Assembly: GCA_963783235.1 (NCBI GenBank)
Contig: CAWAMN010000001.1
Location: 2,356,001 to 2,420,000 of the forward strand
Length of the DNA stretch: 64,000 nt
From: Thiohalomonas sp963783235
Lineage (GTDB): Bacteria; Pseudomonadota; Gammaproteobacteria; Thiohalomonadales; Thiohalomonadaceae
Direction of reading: 5' to 3'
Position numbers and translations under genes: made by a program. A model generated the notes under the pieces. That model did not search any database. It was not told where the DNA came from and was given only the letters and a program-made list of their open reading frames with translations. This document shows positions 17,991 through 26,549 of this stretch, one piece after another (the first letter of the stretch is position 1; each line of letters opens with the position of its first letter).

Positions 17991-19157
17991 TCAGTCGGCC
18001 TGATAGAGGACCCGTTCGAATTGAGCACTGCGGTTCAGGCCGGTATGGATACCGCAGCGGTAGCCTGCCGTGAAGTTCGCCTGGGTGTGCCAGCACAGGC
18101 GGGATTCGGGATGCTGGCCCTGTGCGGTGTCGCAGGCCCATTTATAGACGCCGTCACCCGGTTCGGCGAAGCCCCAGGAGTAGCGGTTGTTGTAGTACCA
18201 GGCGACCCCGTTGGCTACGTGGGTCTGGTTACGATTGATACCCGTCTCGAACAGGACATCCTGCCGCTGTCCCTGTGCCGCCACGATGAGGTCATCGCTG
18301 CCGGTCCGGCGACACGCCATCATCAGATTGGGCTTGGTGCACTGGTTGTTCATCACCGCGGACCAGTCCGTCTGTGTACCGTACGTGTCGACATAGCAGC
18401 TCTCCCAACCCTCCAGGCTGGAAGCCGGAACATTGGTCTGAATCCCGCTAAACAGGGTAAGCGCAGGTTGATCCTGCGTGGACTCCAGGGCGGTAACCCG
18501 ACCCGTAAGAGAGGTGATCGAGGCATCGAGTTCGGCAACCAACTGATCAAGTCCCGCCAGATCGTCTTCCAGCGAGGTCATCCGCGCTTCGCCCGTATCC
18601 AGGCGCAGGTTCAGCCCCATGACCTCGGTCATCAGGGAAGCCACATCTGTCAAAAGCGAATCGATGCTCCCTGAATTGACCTCCAGTTCGGCTTTGAGCT
18701 GGGTCAACTGATCACTCAAAGAGGAAAGCGCGGCCGCCAATTCGACCTGAAGTGCGCTCAGGCGCTCGTCCAGCGCGGCCATCTCCGATTCGACGGCGGC
18801 CATGTCAGTGACATGCTGCTCTTTCAGAGACTCCAGTTCACTCCGGTTGTAGGCGACCTGCGTGCTGACATCCGAGAGGCTCGCAACCAGGGATTCAAGG
18901 TCTGCCCGGTTGGTCTCGACCTGCTGCTCCAAATCCCCGATATCGGTTTCGATGGCACTCAGCGCGGCTCGAAAAGCGGCCGTTTCCATTTCCAGATCGT
19001 TGATCGCGACTGCGTTCTGCTGGATTTGCGCGGACAGCGCGGCGAACGGTTTGCCGTTCAGATAGTTGGTATTGTTCTTGTTACCGGCGAAACCCGTCGC
19101 GGGTAGTGCCAGGGCCAAGGTGACCAGGGCCAACGGGGCAGTTTTTGGAAACTTCAT
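17991..19157 (-). CDS. Exported coiled-coil protein with a Cys-rich C-terminal domain, function unknown
   Basis: About 388 residues. The start at 19157 follows GGAGGAGCCCGTT and gives a signal peptide ending ALPATGFAG. Residues ~35-235 are low in aromatic residues and rich in Leu, Glu, Asp, Ser and Ala in a heptad pattern (e.g. LSALQVELAAALSSLSDQL), indicating a long coiled-coil stalk. The last ~150 residues form a compact domain with six cysteines (in ESCYV, NQCTK, MACRR, WACDT, RLCWH, YRCG) and many Trp/Tyr, suited to disulfides outside the cytoplasm. The architecture suggests a trimeric or dimeric stalk displaying a binding head. The ligand is unknown. It stands alone between rpoH and bioD and has its own terminator. 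Confidence 0.8.
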   Translation of the reverse strand: MKFPKTAPLALVTLALALPATGFAGNKNNTNYLNGKPFAALSAQIQQNAVAINDLEMETAAFRAALSAIETDIGDLEQQVETNRADLESLVASLSDVSTQVAYNRSELESLKEQHVTDMAAVESEMAALDERLSALQVELAAALSSLSDQLTQLKAELEVNSGSIDSLLTDVASLMTEVMGLNLRLDTGEARMTSLEDDLAGLDQLVAELDASITSLTGRVTALESTQDQPALTLFSGIQTNVPASSLEGWESCYVDTYGTQTDWSAVMNNQCTKPNLMMACRRTGSDDLIVAAQGQRQDVLFETGINRNQTHVANGVAWYYNNRYSWGFAEPGDGVYKWACDTAQGQHPESRLCWHTQANFTAGYRCGIHTGLNRSAQFERVLYQAD

Positions 19158-19395
19158 AACGGGCTCCTCCACTTTCAGAATGTCCCGCCTCTATCCGGTG
19201 CGACGCTTTCCGGTGAAGAAAGGCCTTTCCTTGTGCGGGGACTTGGAACCGTAGCGAAGTCGTCCACGGCTCCTAACTTGTTGTACTGTACTGTGAAGTA
19301 GAGCACGTTAGGCATGGCGGACCCGTGAAGTGCGTCGCAAAAATGACGGACATGGCTCACAGGCCGTCCTGGATCGCGCTAAACCCCTGATTATT

Positions 19396-20076
19396 TCAAG
19401 GGAAAAGCACGCCGACATCCAGTGCCGCCGCCAAGCGCTCGGGGTCGAGCTGTGGCATGTGAGGCGCGACGCCAAGAAGAGGGGCCCCCAGATGTTCACT
19501 CAGGTAGTGGACGTTCTCTGCGGCTGCCGCCATGTCCGAGGTCAGTTCATTGGCGATCCAGCCGGCCAGCTCAAGCCCGTCGGCGCGAATCGCTCGGGCG
19601 CTGAGAAGGGCATGGTTAAGACAACCGAGACGAAGTCCGACAACCATGATGACCGGCAGGCCGAGCGCCTTGGCCATATCCGCCACCGTGATGGCGGTGC
19701 CCAAGGGCGCATGCCATCCTCCCACGCCTTCCACCACGACCCGATCGGCTTCATTCGCCAAGCGGGTGTAGGCCGAGGTAATCGTCGTCAAATCGATGGT
19801 GACGCCGGCCTGGTCGGCAGCCAGATGGGGAGATACCGGCGGCTCGAAGGCGTAGGGATTCACTGCCTCGTAGGCCACGGGCACTGAACCGGCCTGTTGC
19901 AGGCGGACCGCATCGTCGTTTCGCAATCCGTGAGAGGTCACATCGCAACCGGCGGAAACCGGTTTCATTCCGATGGTGCTCTCCCCCTGCTTCTGAAAAG
20001 CGGCAATGAGCCCCAGGCTTACCCAGGTTTTACCGATCTCGGTATCGGTGCCGGTGACGAAGATTCCCGTAGCCAT
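19396..20076 (-). CDS. bioD: Dethiobiotin synthetase
   Basis: Closes the ureido ring of dethiobiotin from DAPA, CO2 and ATP. The 226-residue protein has the P-loop GTDTEIGKTWVS at its start, KPVSAGCD for substrate binding, and VEGVGGWHAPL, the family's third motif. The ATG at 20076 is preferred over an in-frame TTG at 20082; no strong ribosome site is visible for either. It lies 109 bases downstream of bioC on the same strand, so it is probably read as part of the bioF-H-C-D unit. Confidence 0.95.
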   Translation of the reverse strand: MATGIFVTGTDTEIGKTWVSLGLIAAFQKQGESTIGMKPVSAGCDVTSHGLRNDDAVRLQQAGSVPVAYEAVNPYAFEPPVSPHLAADQAGVTIDLTTITSAYTRLANEADRVVVEGVGGWHAPLGTAITVADMAKALGLPVIMVVGLRLGCLNHALLSARAIRADGLELAGWIANELTSDMAAAAENVHYLSEHLGAPLLGVAPHMPQLDPERLAAALDVGVLFP

Positions 20077-20185
20077 TTTCAAAGATTTTTATTGTTGGTC
20101 GACACTGGATTTTGGATGGCAGGGGCCCTGACCGGCGGTTGAAAACCGCGCCAGAGGACTTCCCATCCGTTTCTGCGGGGGCCCC

Positions 20186-21076
20186 TCACCGCTTCCTCAG
20201 GGTCCCCCTGAGTTGTTCGAAACTGATACCGGTGGTGCCGTCGCTCGTCTTTTGCCGGGGCACGCTCTCGGGCGCCCAGGCGTGTCCGTATACCAACTCC
20301 CAGGTGGCCGGGAGACGGCCCTGGTGCCGGAAGCGTTCGTAGGCCTCGCGCAAGGCCTCGAGCCGGGCCTTGCCGGTGAGGGTGGAGCGCCGCCCGCCAC
20401 GAACGGTCTGGGCACCAAGGGATTTGAGGTCGCGCATGAGCGCCGGGACATCCTCGTAGGCGAGTGTGATGAATTCCATGTCCACCACCGGGTCGGCCAG
20501 GCGGGCATTGACCATGGCATCGCCGACGTGGTGCATATCGAGAAATTCATTGACGTGAACCTCGCTATCCACCGCCGCCCAACTGGCACGCAGCTCTTTG
20601 AGGGTGTCAGGGCCGAAGGTGCTGAACATCAGCAGCCCGCCGGGGCGCAGCACCCGCCGGATTTCGGGAAAGGCGCGCTCGACGTCGAGCCACTGCACGG
20701 TCAGGTTCGAGAACACCAGGTCGAAGGTGGCGTCGGCAAAAGGCAGACGGTCGGCGTCGCCGCATGTGAAACCGTGGCCGCGCAAGCGCCTCGAGAAGCC
20801 TCCAAAGCGACCGCGGGTCCGACACACCATCCCGAGAGAGAGGTCCATCGCAACGACCTGCGCCTTGCGGTAGCGGCGTGCCAGCGCCTCGCTACACCAG
20901 CCGGTCCCCGCACCCACATCGAGAATGCGCCGGGGCTCCAGACGGACCAGATCCAAACGCTCCAGCACCCGTTCGCCAACTTCGCGCTGGAGCACCGCCG
21001 CGGCGTCGTAACTGTCTACCGCCCGCTCGAAAGACTCGCGAATTCGGGCCTTATCGGGACGCGGCATCTCAGGCAT
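20186..21076 (-). CDS. bioC: Malonyl-ACP O-methyltransferase BioC
   Basis: Methylates malonyl-ACP so that fatty acid synthesis can build the pimeloyl chain of biotin. The SAM motif RILDVGAGTGWCSEAL is near residue 45, and LVFSNLTVQWLD and LRPGGLLMFSTFGPDTL are typical of BioC. The frame runs open upstream to 21295, but homology begins at MPRPDKARIRESFERAV. The ATG at 21076 overlaps bioH by 8 bases; the ATG at 21067 is an alternative. At 293-296 residues it is somewhat longer than the E. coli protein, mostly at the C-terminus. Confidence 0.93.
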   Translation of the reverse strand: MPEMPRPDKARIRESFERAVDSYDAAAVLQREVGERVLERLDLVRLEPRRILDVGAGTGWCSEALARRYRKAQVVAMDLSLGMVCRTRGRFGGFSRRLRGHGFTCGDADRLPFADATFDLVFSNLTVQWLDVERAFPEIRRVLRPGGLLMFSTFGPDTLKELRASWAAVDSEVHVNEFLDMHHVGDAMVNARLADPVVDMEFITLAYEDVPALMRDLKSLGAQTVRGGRRSTLTGKARLEALREAYERFRHQGRLPATWELVYGHAWAPESVPRQKTSDGTTGISFEQLRGTLRKR

Positions 21077-21824
21077 GAATGAAAGACTCCAATCGGTCCA
21101 CAAAGACATCAGTGTGGGAGAGAAAGGGGGCATGGCCGGCGCCCTCGATAACGGCCAACTCGCCGCCGAGCCGTTCGGCCGTGCGCTCAGCCGCGGTGCA
21201 GGGGACCAGCGTGTCCCGCGCGCCGTGCACCACCAGTGAAGGTGCGGCAATTTTTGAAAGCCGCGCCCGCAGATCGGTCCCGGCGAGAATACCAAGTCCC
21301 GCTTTCAATGCCCCCGGATCGGGTTCGCCGCGGGCAAAGAGCCGCGCGCGCAGGTCTCGCAGCGCCTCCCGGCCGCCCTCGGCGCCCCGGGTCTGGAGCG
21401 CCAGGAAGCGCGTCAATGTAAGGCGGTAGTCGGCGGCCAACTCATCGGCAAATCCGGCAAGGAGTTTCGGGTCCATGCCGGGCCACTGTTCCGTGGCCGT
21501 AAAGCATGGATTGGTTCCGACCAGCACCAGCCCCCCCATGTTCCCCGCCGCAGCGGCAAGGGCCACCATACCGCCCAGCGACCACCCCACCCAGATCGCC
21601 CCGCCCGGTACCGCCTCCGCGACAGCGGCGGCTATCGCATTCACATCGGGCTCACCACCGGGCAGCGGTTCACTGTGACCGTGGCCCGGCAGGTCGACCA
21701 CGGTAACGCGGCAGCTGTGCGACAAACGTTCGGCGGTTTGGGCCCAGATGCCCCCGTGGAGACCCCAGCCGTGAACCAGGACGACCTCGGGGCCGCTGCC
21801 CAGCACCTCGGTGTAAAGACTCAT
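21069..21824 (-). CDS. bioH: Pimeloyl-ACP methyl ester carboxylesterase BioH
   Basis: Hydrolyses pimeloyl-ACP methyl ester to end chain elongation in biotin synthesis. The alpha/beta-hydrolase fold is shown by VLVHGWGLHGGIW, the nucleophile elbow GWSLGG, the acid in HGARDTLVP and the histidine in IEGAGHAPFLSH. The ATG at 21824 overlaps the bioF stop (ATGA) and follows GGAGGGG, so it is coupled to bioF. The 251-residue length is normal. Confidence 0.94.
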   Translation of the reverse strand: MSLYTEVLGSGPEVVLVHGWGLHGGIWAQTAERLSHSCRVTVVDLPGHGHSEPLPGGEPDVNAIAAAVAEAVPGGAIWVGWSLGGMVALAAAAGNMGGLVLVGTNPCFTATEQWPGMDPKLLAGFADELAADYRLTLTRFLALQTRGAEGGREALRDLRARLFARGEPDPGALKAGLGILAGTDLRARLSKIAAPSLVVHGARDTLVPCTAAERTAERLGGELAVIEGAGHAPFLSHTDVFVDRLESFIHA

Positions 21825-22981
21825 TTCCACCCCTCCGAGACCTCGCCGAGCGCTTCCAACAGCCGATCCACCTGCGCTTCGTTATGCGCGGCGGACAAGG
21901 TGATGCGCAATCGTGCCGAGCCTTCCGGTACCGTCGGCGGACGGATGGCACTAATCAGAATGCCCCGCTGCCGCAGGGCTTCGCTCATGGCCACCGCCGC
22001 ACCGGCCCCACCCACCACCAGCGGCTGAATCGGGGTGAAGGACGGCATCAGTTTCAAACCAAGCCGTTCGGCTCCCGCGCGGAAGCGGCCGATCAGGGTT
22101 TGTAAGTGTTCACGCCGCCATGGTTCCTCACGGGCAATGCGCAGGCTCTCCCGAGAGGCTTCTGCCACCGCCGGAGGCAGCGCCGTAGTGTAGATATAGG
22201 CGCGCGCCTTTTGAATCAGGGCCTCGATCAGCGCCTCATCCCCGGCCACGAAGGCGCCGAATGTCCCGAAACCCTTTCCCAGTGTGCCCATCAGTAGCGG
22301 CACATCGGCACTGGTTAAGCCCGCCTCACCGACACTGCCCGTGCCTCCGGGGCCGATGACACCCAGCCCGTGGGCATCGTCCACCATCAGCCAAGCCCCG
22401 TGTCGGCGGGCGACTTGGGCCAATTCACCCAAGGGGGCGACATCCCCGTCCATGCTGAACACACCGTCGGTCAGCACCAGCTTGTTCTCTGCCCGGCTCG
22501 CGGCGAGACGCTCATCGAGGGCCACCGCATCGGAATGGGCGAAACGGGCCAGTCGCGCCCGCGATAGCAGGCCGGCATCAAGCAGCGAGGCGTGGTTGAG
22601 GCGGTCCTCGAACACGGCATCACCCGCCCCGACCAGGGCCGTCACCGCTCCGAGGTTGGCCATATAACCGGTCGAGAAGAGCAGCGCCCGCTCGCGCCCG
22701 AGGAACTCCGCAAGTTCCTCCTCCAGGGCATGGTGGGGCCGACTGTGGCCGGTGACCAGGTGGGCTGCCCCGCTGCCCACCCCGTACTTCCGAACACCCT
22801 GGACCATGGCCTCCGCCACCCGCGGGTCGGCGGCAAGGCCCAGGTAGTCGTTGGAGCAGAAACTGAGAAACGGCTCGCCCCCGACCTGGAGCTCGGGCCC
22901 CTGCGGCCCATCGACCACCTGGCGGGTGCGGTAGAGATGCTCGGCACGGCGTCGTTCCAGTTCGGCTCGAAGATCTTTCAT
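21821..22981 (-). CDS. bioF: 8-amino-7-oxononanoate synthase
   Basis: PLP enzyme joining pimeloyl thioester and alanine, the first step of biotin ring assembly. The 386 residues show FCSNDYLGLAADPRV, the GTGAAH-equivalent GVGSGAAHLVTGH, the DDAHGLGVIG motif and the PLP lysine in GTLGKGFGTFGAF. It is first in the bioF-H-C-(D) unit. The 293-base gap upstream separates it from bioB and is almost filled by a nested inverted repeat, so it may need its own promoter there. Confidence 0.96.
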   Translation of the reverse strand: MKDLRAELERRRAEHLYRTRQVVDGPQGPELQVGGEPFLSFCSNDYLGLAADPRVAEAMVQGVRKYGVGSGAAHLVTGHSRPHHALEEELAEFLGRERALLFSTGYMANLGAVTALVGAGDAVFEDRLNHASLLDAGLLSRARLARFAHSDAVALDERLAASRAENKLVLTDGVFSMDGDVAPLGELAQVARRHGAWLMVDDAHGLGVIGPGGTGSVGEAGLTSADVPLLMGTLGKGFGTFGAFVAGDEALIEALIQKARAYIYTTALPPAVAEASRESLRIAREEPWRREHLQTLIGRFRAGAERLGLKLMPSFTPIQPLVVGGAGAAVAMSEALRQRGILISAIRPPTVPEGSARLRITLSAAHNEAQVDRLLEALGEVSEGWK

Positions 22982-22993
22982 AAATGACTATTC

Positions 22994-23266
22994 ACCGCAG
23001 AGACGCAGAGTTCGCAGAGGTTTTTGCTCCAAACCGCAGCTGACTGCGTAGGATGGGCAAAGGGCGCTAAGCGACCGTGCCCATCAAACTACAATTAAAC
23101 AACCGCAGAGGTGCAAACTGTTTTGTGCCTTTCCTCTAATGATGGGCACGCTGCGCTTTGCCTGCCGGGATGTAGGTAAGGGGCGAGAGCAGGACGCGGA
23201 AGCCTTGCCCATCCTACGCAGCTAATAAACGCAGTGTTTGCTCTGCGAACTCCGCGTCTCTGCGGT
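22994..23266. repeat. Nested inverted repeat between bioB and bioF
   Basis: The outer arms 22994-23019 and 23241-23266 (ACCGCAGAGACGC[A/G]GAGTTCGCAGAG) match at 25 of 26 positions in inverted orientation. Inside, CTGCGTAGGATGGGCAA (23044-23060) has a perfect inverted partner at 23205-23221, and inner GTGCCCATC / GATGGGCAC arms follow. There is no open frame. It looks like one dispersed repeat inserted inside another and fills nearly the whole intergenic gap. Confidence 0.8.
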
Positions 23267-23274
23267 GCAACAAT

Positions 23275-24243
23275 TCACTTCAATTGGGCATGAATATCCA
23301 GGCGCTCGAACAGCTGTTCGTCATGGCCGGTGCTGGCGTTGTCGGTGGTCAGCAGCTTGTCGCCGTAAAAGATGGAGTTCGCGCCGGCCAAAAAGCAGAG
23401 CGCCTGGGCTTCATCATTCATAGTCTCGCGGCCCGCCGAGAGCCGCACATAGGACTGGGGCATCAGCAGACGCGCGACGGCAATCGTGCGCACGAATTCG
23501 AAGCTGTCCAGGTCGGGGGAGTCGGCCAGCGGCGTACCTTCCACCTTGACCAGGCGGTTGATGGGCACGCTGTGGGGGTGTTCCGGCAGATTGGCCAGCT
23601 CGATGAGCAGCCTGACCCGGTCGTCCCGGGATTCGCCCATGCCGATAATGCCCCCGGAGCAGACCTTCAGGCCGGTGTCCCGCACCGCCTTCAGGGTGTC
23701 GAGCCGGTCGTCGAAAGAGCGGGTGGTGACCACGTTTTCGTAGTATTCCCGGGAGGCGTCGAGGTTGTGGTTGTAATAGTCGAGACCGGCTTCCTTTAAA
23801 GCGTCGGCTTGTGCCTTCTCCAGCATACCGAGGGTGACGCAGGTCTCCAGTCCCATGGACTTAACCCCCTTGACCATCTCGATCACCGGTTCCAAATCCT
23901 TGGCCTTGGGGCTGCGCCAGGCCGCTCCCATGCAGAAGCGCGACGCGCCTTTCTCCTTGGCGGCTTTGGCCGCGGCCATTACCTCGTCAAAGGCCATCAG
24001 CGCCTCGCGCTCCAGACCGGTTTCGTGGTGGGCGCTCTGGGAACAGTAACCGCAATTTTCCGAGCAGCCGCCCGTCTTGATATTCAGCAGGGTGCTGATC
24101 TGGACCGCATTGGGATCGAAATGCGCCCGATGCACGCCTTGGGCGCGAAAGATCAGGTCATTGAACGGCATTTCGAACAGTGCCCGAACCTCCTCGAGGT
24201 CCCAGTCGTGGCGTAACGGCGGCTGACGTACGGAATCGTCCAT
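23275..24243 (-). CDS. bioB: Biotin synthase
   Basis: Radical-SAM enzyme that inserts sulfur into dethiobiotin. The 322-residue protein has the [4Fe-4S] motif CSENCGYC, plus NHNLDASREYYENVVTTRS and the C-terminal GANSIFYGDKLLTT, all diagnostic. The start at 24243 follows AAGAGAGAGCA; frames upstream are not conserved. It is divergent from comF with 90 bases between and is the first biotin gene of the minus-strand series. No BirA-type operator was recognised upstream. Confidence 0.97.
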   Translation of the reverse strand: MDDSVRQPPLRHDWDLEEVRALFEMPFNDLIFRAQGVHRAHFDPNAVQISTLLNIKTGGCSENCGYCSQSAHHETGLEREALMAFDEVMAAAKAAKEKGASRFCMGAAWRSPKAKDLEPVIEMVKGVKSMGLETCVTLGMLEKAQADALKEAGLDYYNHNLDASREYYENVVTTRSFDDRLDTLKAVRDTGLKVCSGGIIGMGESRDDRVRLLIELANLPEHPHSVPINRLVKVEGTPLADSPDLDSFEFVRTIAVARLLMPQSYVRLSAGRETMNDEAQALCFLAGANSIFYGDKLLTTDNASTGHDEQLFERLDIHAQLK

Positions 24244-24333
24244 TGCTCTCTCTTGGTCTGTTGGCGGGACCTGACAACACCGGCCCCTAACGATAAGCTG
24301 GCCGAGTATTCCGCTTGGGAACGGAGCTGTCAA

Positions 24334-25035
24334 ATGCCAGGGATGCCGCAGGTTTACAACTGGTTACAGTTTAACCTATTTCCATCCACTTGTTTGCTCT
24401 GCGGCGATCCGGGCCATGAGCACCTGGACCTCTGCCGCGGCTGTCTCTCCGATCTTCCCGAAATCCCGTACCCCTGCCCCACCTGCGGCCGACCGCTCCA
24501 GCACCCGTCCAAAGTCCTGTGCGGCGCCTGCCAGCGAAAGCCGCCCCCGTACGACCGCTGCCGAACCGCATTCGCCTACGCCCCTCCCCTCAACTGGCTG
24601 GTGCAAACCTTCAAGTTTCGTCAGCAACTCGCGGCCGGTCGGCTCCTGAGCACGCTGCTCCTGGAGCCGTTCGCCGCTCCTCCGGTGCCGGACTGCCTGA
24701 TTCCCGTTCCCCTCCATACCGCCCGCCTGCGCGAGCGCGGGTTCAACCAGTCGCTGGAACTGGCACGACCGCTGGCAAAGGCCTTGGAAATCCCCCTCGA
24801 AGTTAATCGCTGCCAACGCGTACGCCACACGGAAAACCAGTCCCGGCTGACCGGAAACGAGCGCCGTCGCAACGTGCGAAACGCCTTCGAAGTGGAGTGG
24901 CCCGAGCCGCCGCGCCGGGTCGCAATGATTGATGATGTCCTCTCCACCGGCGCCACTGCGGGGGAACTCGCCCGCGCTCTTAAGCGGGCAGGAATTGCCG
25001 AAGTCGAAGTCTGGGTGGTCGCCCGGGCTGTATGA
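24334..25035 (+). CDS. comF: ComF family phosphoribosyltransferase-like protein
   Basis: About 233 residues. An N-terminal zinc-binding region has paired cysteines (CLLCGDPGHE, LCRGCL, CPTCGRPL, CGAC). The C-terminal phosphoribosyltransferase fold has LIPVPLHTARLRERGFNQS and the PRPP loop MIDDVLSTGATAGE. In Haemophilus and other bacteria ComF-type proteins act in DNA uptake; the chemical reaction is not settled. The start at 24334 follows GGAGCTGTCAA. It is divergent from bioB, a common arrangement in this class. Confidence 0.92.
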   Translation: MPGMPQVYNWLQFNLFPSTCLLCGDPGHEHLDLCRGCLSDLPEIPYPCPTCGRPLQHPSKVLCGACQRKPPPYDRCRTAFAYAPPLNWLVQTFKFRQQLAAGRLLSTLLLEPFAAPPVPDCLIPVPLHTARLRERGFNQSLELARPLAKALEIPLEVNRCQRVRHTENQSRLTGNERRRNVRNAFEVEWPEPPRRVAMIDDVLSTGATAGELARALKRAGIAEVEVWVVARAV

Positions 25036-25086
25036 CCGTTTTTCCGGACAATTCGAAAAGGGGAGCGGCTAAAGAACGAACAGGAA

Positions 25087-25281
25087 ATGCAACGAGAGCA
25101 GCGGAAGGACCAACAGGAGATGGAGAGAGAACAGAATAAGGCTCCCCATCAATCAAAAAACAGCGAGGATTCCCGGGCGAAAGGCCTGGACAAACAGCAG
25201 GAGAAGAAAGCCGTAAAGGTCCAGCGCGAACTCGACAAGGGATCACGAGCAAGGGAAAGCACAGCGGGAAGAAAAGCGTAA
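25087..25281 (+). CDS. Small, highly charged hypothetical protein (doubtful)
   Basis: A 64-residue frame composed almost entirely of Glu, Lys, Arg, Gln, Asp and Ser (e.g. QREQRKDQQEMEREQNK). CAGGAA lies just before its ATG. It follows comF by 51 bases on the same strand. Composition suits a disordered or coiled-coil peptide, but it could equally be a chance frame or the tail of a decayed gene, and no family is recognised. Confidence 0.3.
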   Translation: MQREQRKDQQEMEREQNKAPHQSKNSEDSRAKGLDKQQEKKAVKVQRELDKGSRARESTAGRKA

Positions 25282-25576
25282 GAAGTCGTGAGGGTGAACC
25301 GCATACCCTTTGCAAGATTTCTCATCAGCTCATTCCCAAACGAGCAAATCCCTCTGCCCGTAAAACAAAGGGCGAGCCACGGTTTGCCAATCGACGGGGC
25401 TAATAGGTGTTCCAAAACCTCGGAACACCTCTCCTGAGGCGTAAGGCCAAGGGGCTAGTGAACGCTGTCGCTGTATAGCAGCCCGCCGGCTTGCTCTGTA
25501 TCGCCCGACGTTGGAGAAAGGAAGCGTGAGCGGCTTGGCCCACAAGCCACGTTTGAAATTCGGAAGCACCGCCCGT
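25282..25576. other. Non-coding stretch with a short hairpin
   Basis: No convincing gene. AGGTGTTCC (25405-25413) and GGAACACCT (25422-25430) form a 9-base inverted repeat with an 8-base loop and no T-run, so it may be an operator or a repeat fragment rather than a terminator. The open frame across 25330-25671 on the minus strand overlaps the real gene at 25577 and shows no protein-like features. Confidence 0.35.
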
Positions 25577-26206
25577 TCAGAACGGCATGAATGAACGGAA
25601 CATTTGCATATAGGGTGATACCGATTGTGCCGCCTGGCCCATTGGCGCCGTTGAGTGAGCGATGTTGCCAACGCTTCGATTCATCTGGGCCATGCTGCCG
25701 TTCAGGTGGTGCATCGACCGGTTCATGGCCTGCATGTTCTCGGACATCGCCCGGGTATCGCCCACCATCTCACCCATGTGCCCATTCATGGCACTCACGT
25801 CGCTGGACATCGCTGTCATCGAGTACTGCATGCTGGTCAACACGTTGAGCGTGTAACCGACCGTCACGACCCCGACCAGGACCAGTAACACCGCCCATTT
25901 CCGCTGCCGGCGCCGCGCTTCCACTATCTGCTGCTGGCGCTGCTGAAGTTCCTCTAATCGCTGCTCGATCTGCCGTTCACGCTGATTGAACTCCTGGTGC
26001 AGGCGCCGGAAGGCATACGCCAGCTTTCGGCTCATTTCAGCCGACCAAAGCGCATCCTCCTCCCGCCTTGGGATCAACTTGGCGCTCTCCGGATCGGCAG
26101 CTTCGGAATGCACGCCCCAGGGCATCAGGCGGGCAAGGATGCTCCTCGGTTTGGCGGCCGTCAGCTGTCTCTCGCTGGCCCTGGCTTTCCGTACCCTCGA
26201 TGTCAT
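25577..26206 (-). CDS. Single-pass membrane protein with methionine heptad repeats, function unknown
   Basis: A 209-residue protein. The start at 26206 follows GGAGGGGCGCC. A basic N-terminus (~1-55) leads to a Gln/Glu/Arg-rich helix (REEDALW onward, then QQRQQQIVEARRRQRK) and one membrane segment (WAVLLVLVGVVTVGYTLNVL, near 119-138). The rest is nine consecutive seven-residue units (AMSSDVS, AMNGHMG, EMVGDTR, AMSENMQ, AMNRSMH and so on) with Met, Leu or Ile at position 2 and often at 6. That is a coiled-coil pattern with an unusual methionine core. Topology suggests a periplasmic coiled coil. The partner is unknown. It is divergent from the nitroreductase gene. Confidence 0.75.
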   Translation of the reverse strand: MTSRVRKARASERQLTAAKPRSILARLMPWGVHSEAADPESAKLIPRREEDALWSAEMSRKLAYAFRRLHQEFNQRERQIEQRLEELQQRQQQIVEARRRQRKWAVLLVLVGVVTVGYTLNVLTSMQYSMTAMSSDVSAMNGHMGEMVGDTRAMSENMQAMNRSMHHLNGSMAQMNRSVGNIAHSTAPMGQAAQSVSPYMQMFRSFMPF

Positions 26207-26549
26207 GGCGCCCCTCCGTCGGCTGGCTGCATTAGCGTTTAATAATGATGCTAGACGCTGGCAGGTCGTGCTGCGCAAACGATTTTTCCCGAATGCGACT
26301 GTTGTCACGTTTGGTACCCAAATGCGGGAATTCTGCTGGGGGGGGCTGGCGCGATTCTGTTGCGCTAGTGGGCCATGCGCTGGACAGAAAGACTCTGGGC
26401 TGGCGTGCGCGCCTGCGAACCGCTCCGTTTCGGCTGGCGGCGAAGTCTTATCACCACAAGGGCAAAACCAGCTTGGCTGGAGCTTTCCCCAGTGGTTGGC
26501 TTACCCGGATCCTCTATGGTCTGAGGAAGAGTCCAGTGGCGAAAAAAGA
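26207..26549. other. Divergent intergenic region
   Basis: 343 bases between the Met-heptad gene (minus) and the Acg-type nitroreductase gene (plus). It must hold both promoters. I see no clear sigma-70 boxes, repeat or small gene; the plus-strand frame through it is open but not protein-like. Confidence 0.4.

Noticed and set aside
24244..24333. BirA operator in the bioB-comF gap
   Set aside because: No TTGTAAACC-spacer-GGTTTACAA-like palindrome is present in the 90-base gap.
25330..25671. 113-codon minus-strand frame upstream of the Met-heptad gene's 3' end
   Set aside because: Overlaps the end of a better-supported gene, lacks a ribosome site and has no protein-like composition.
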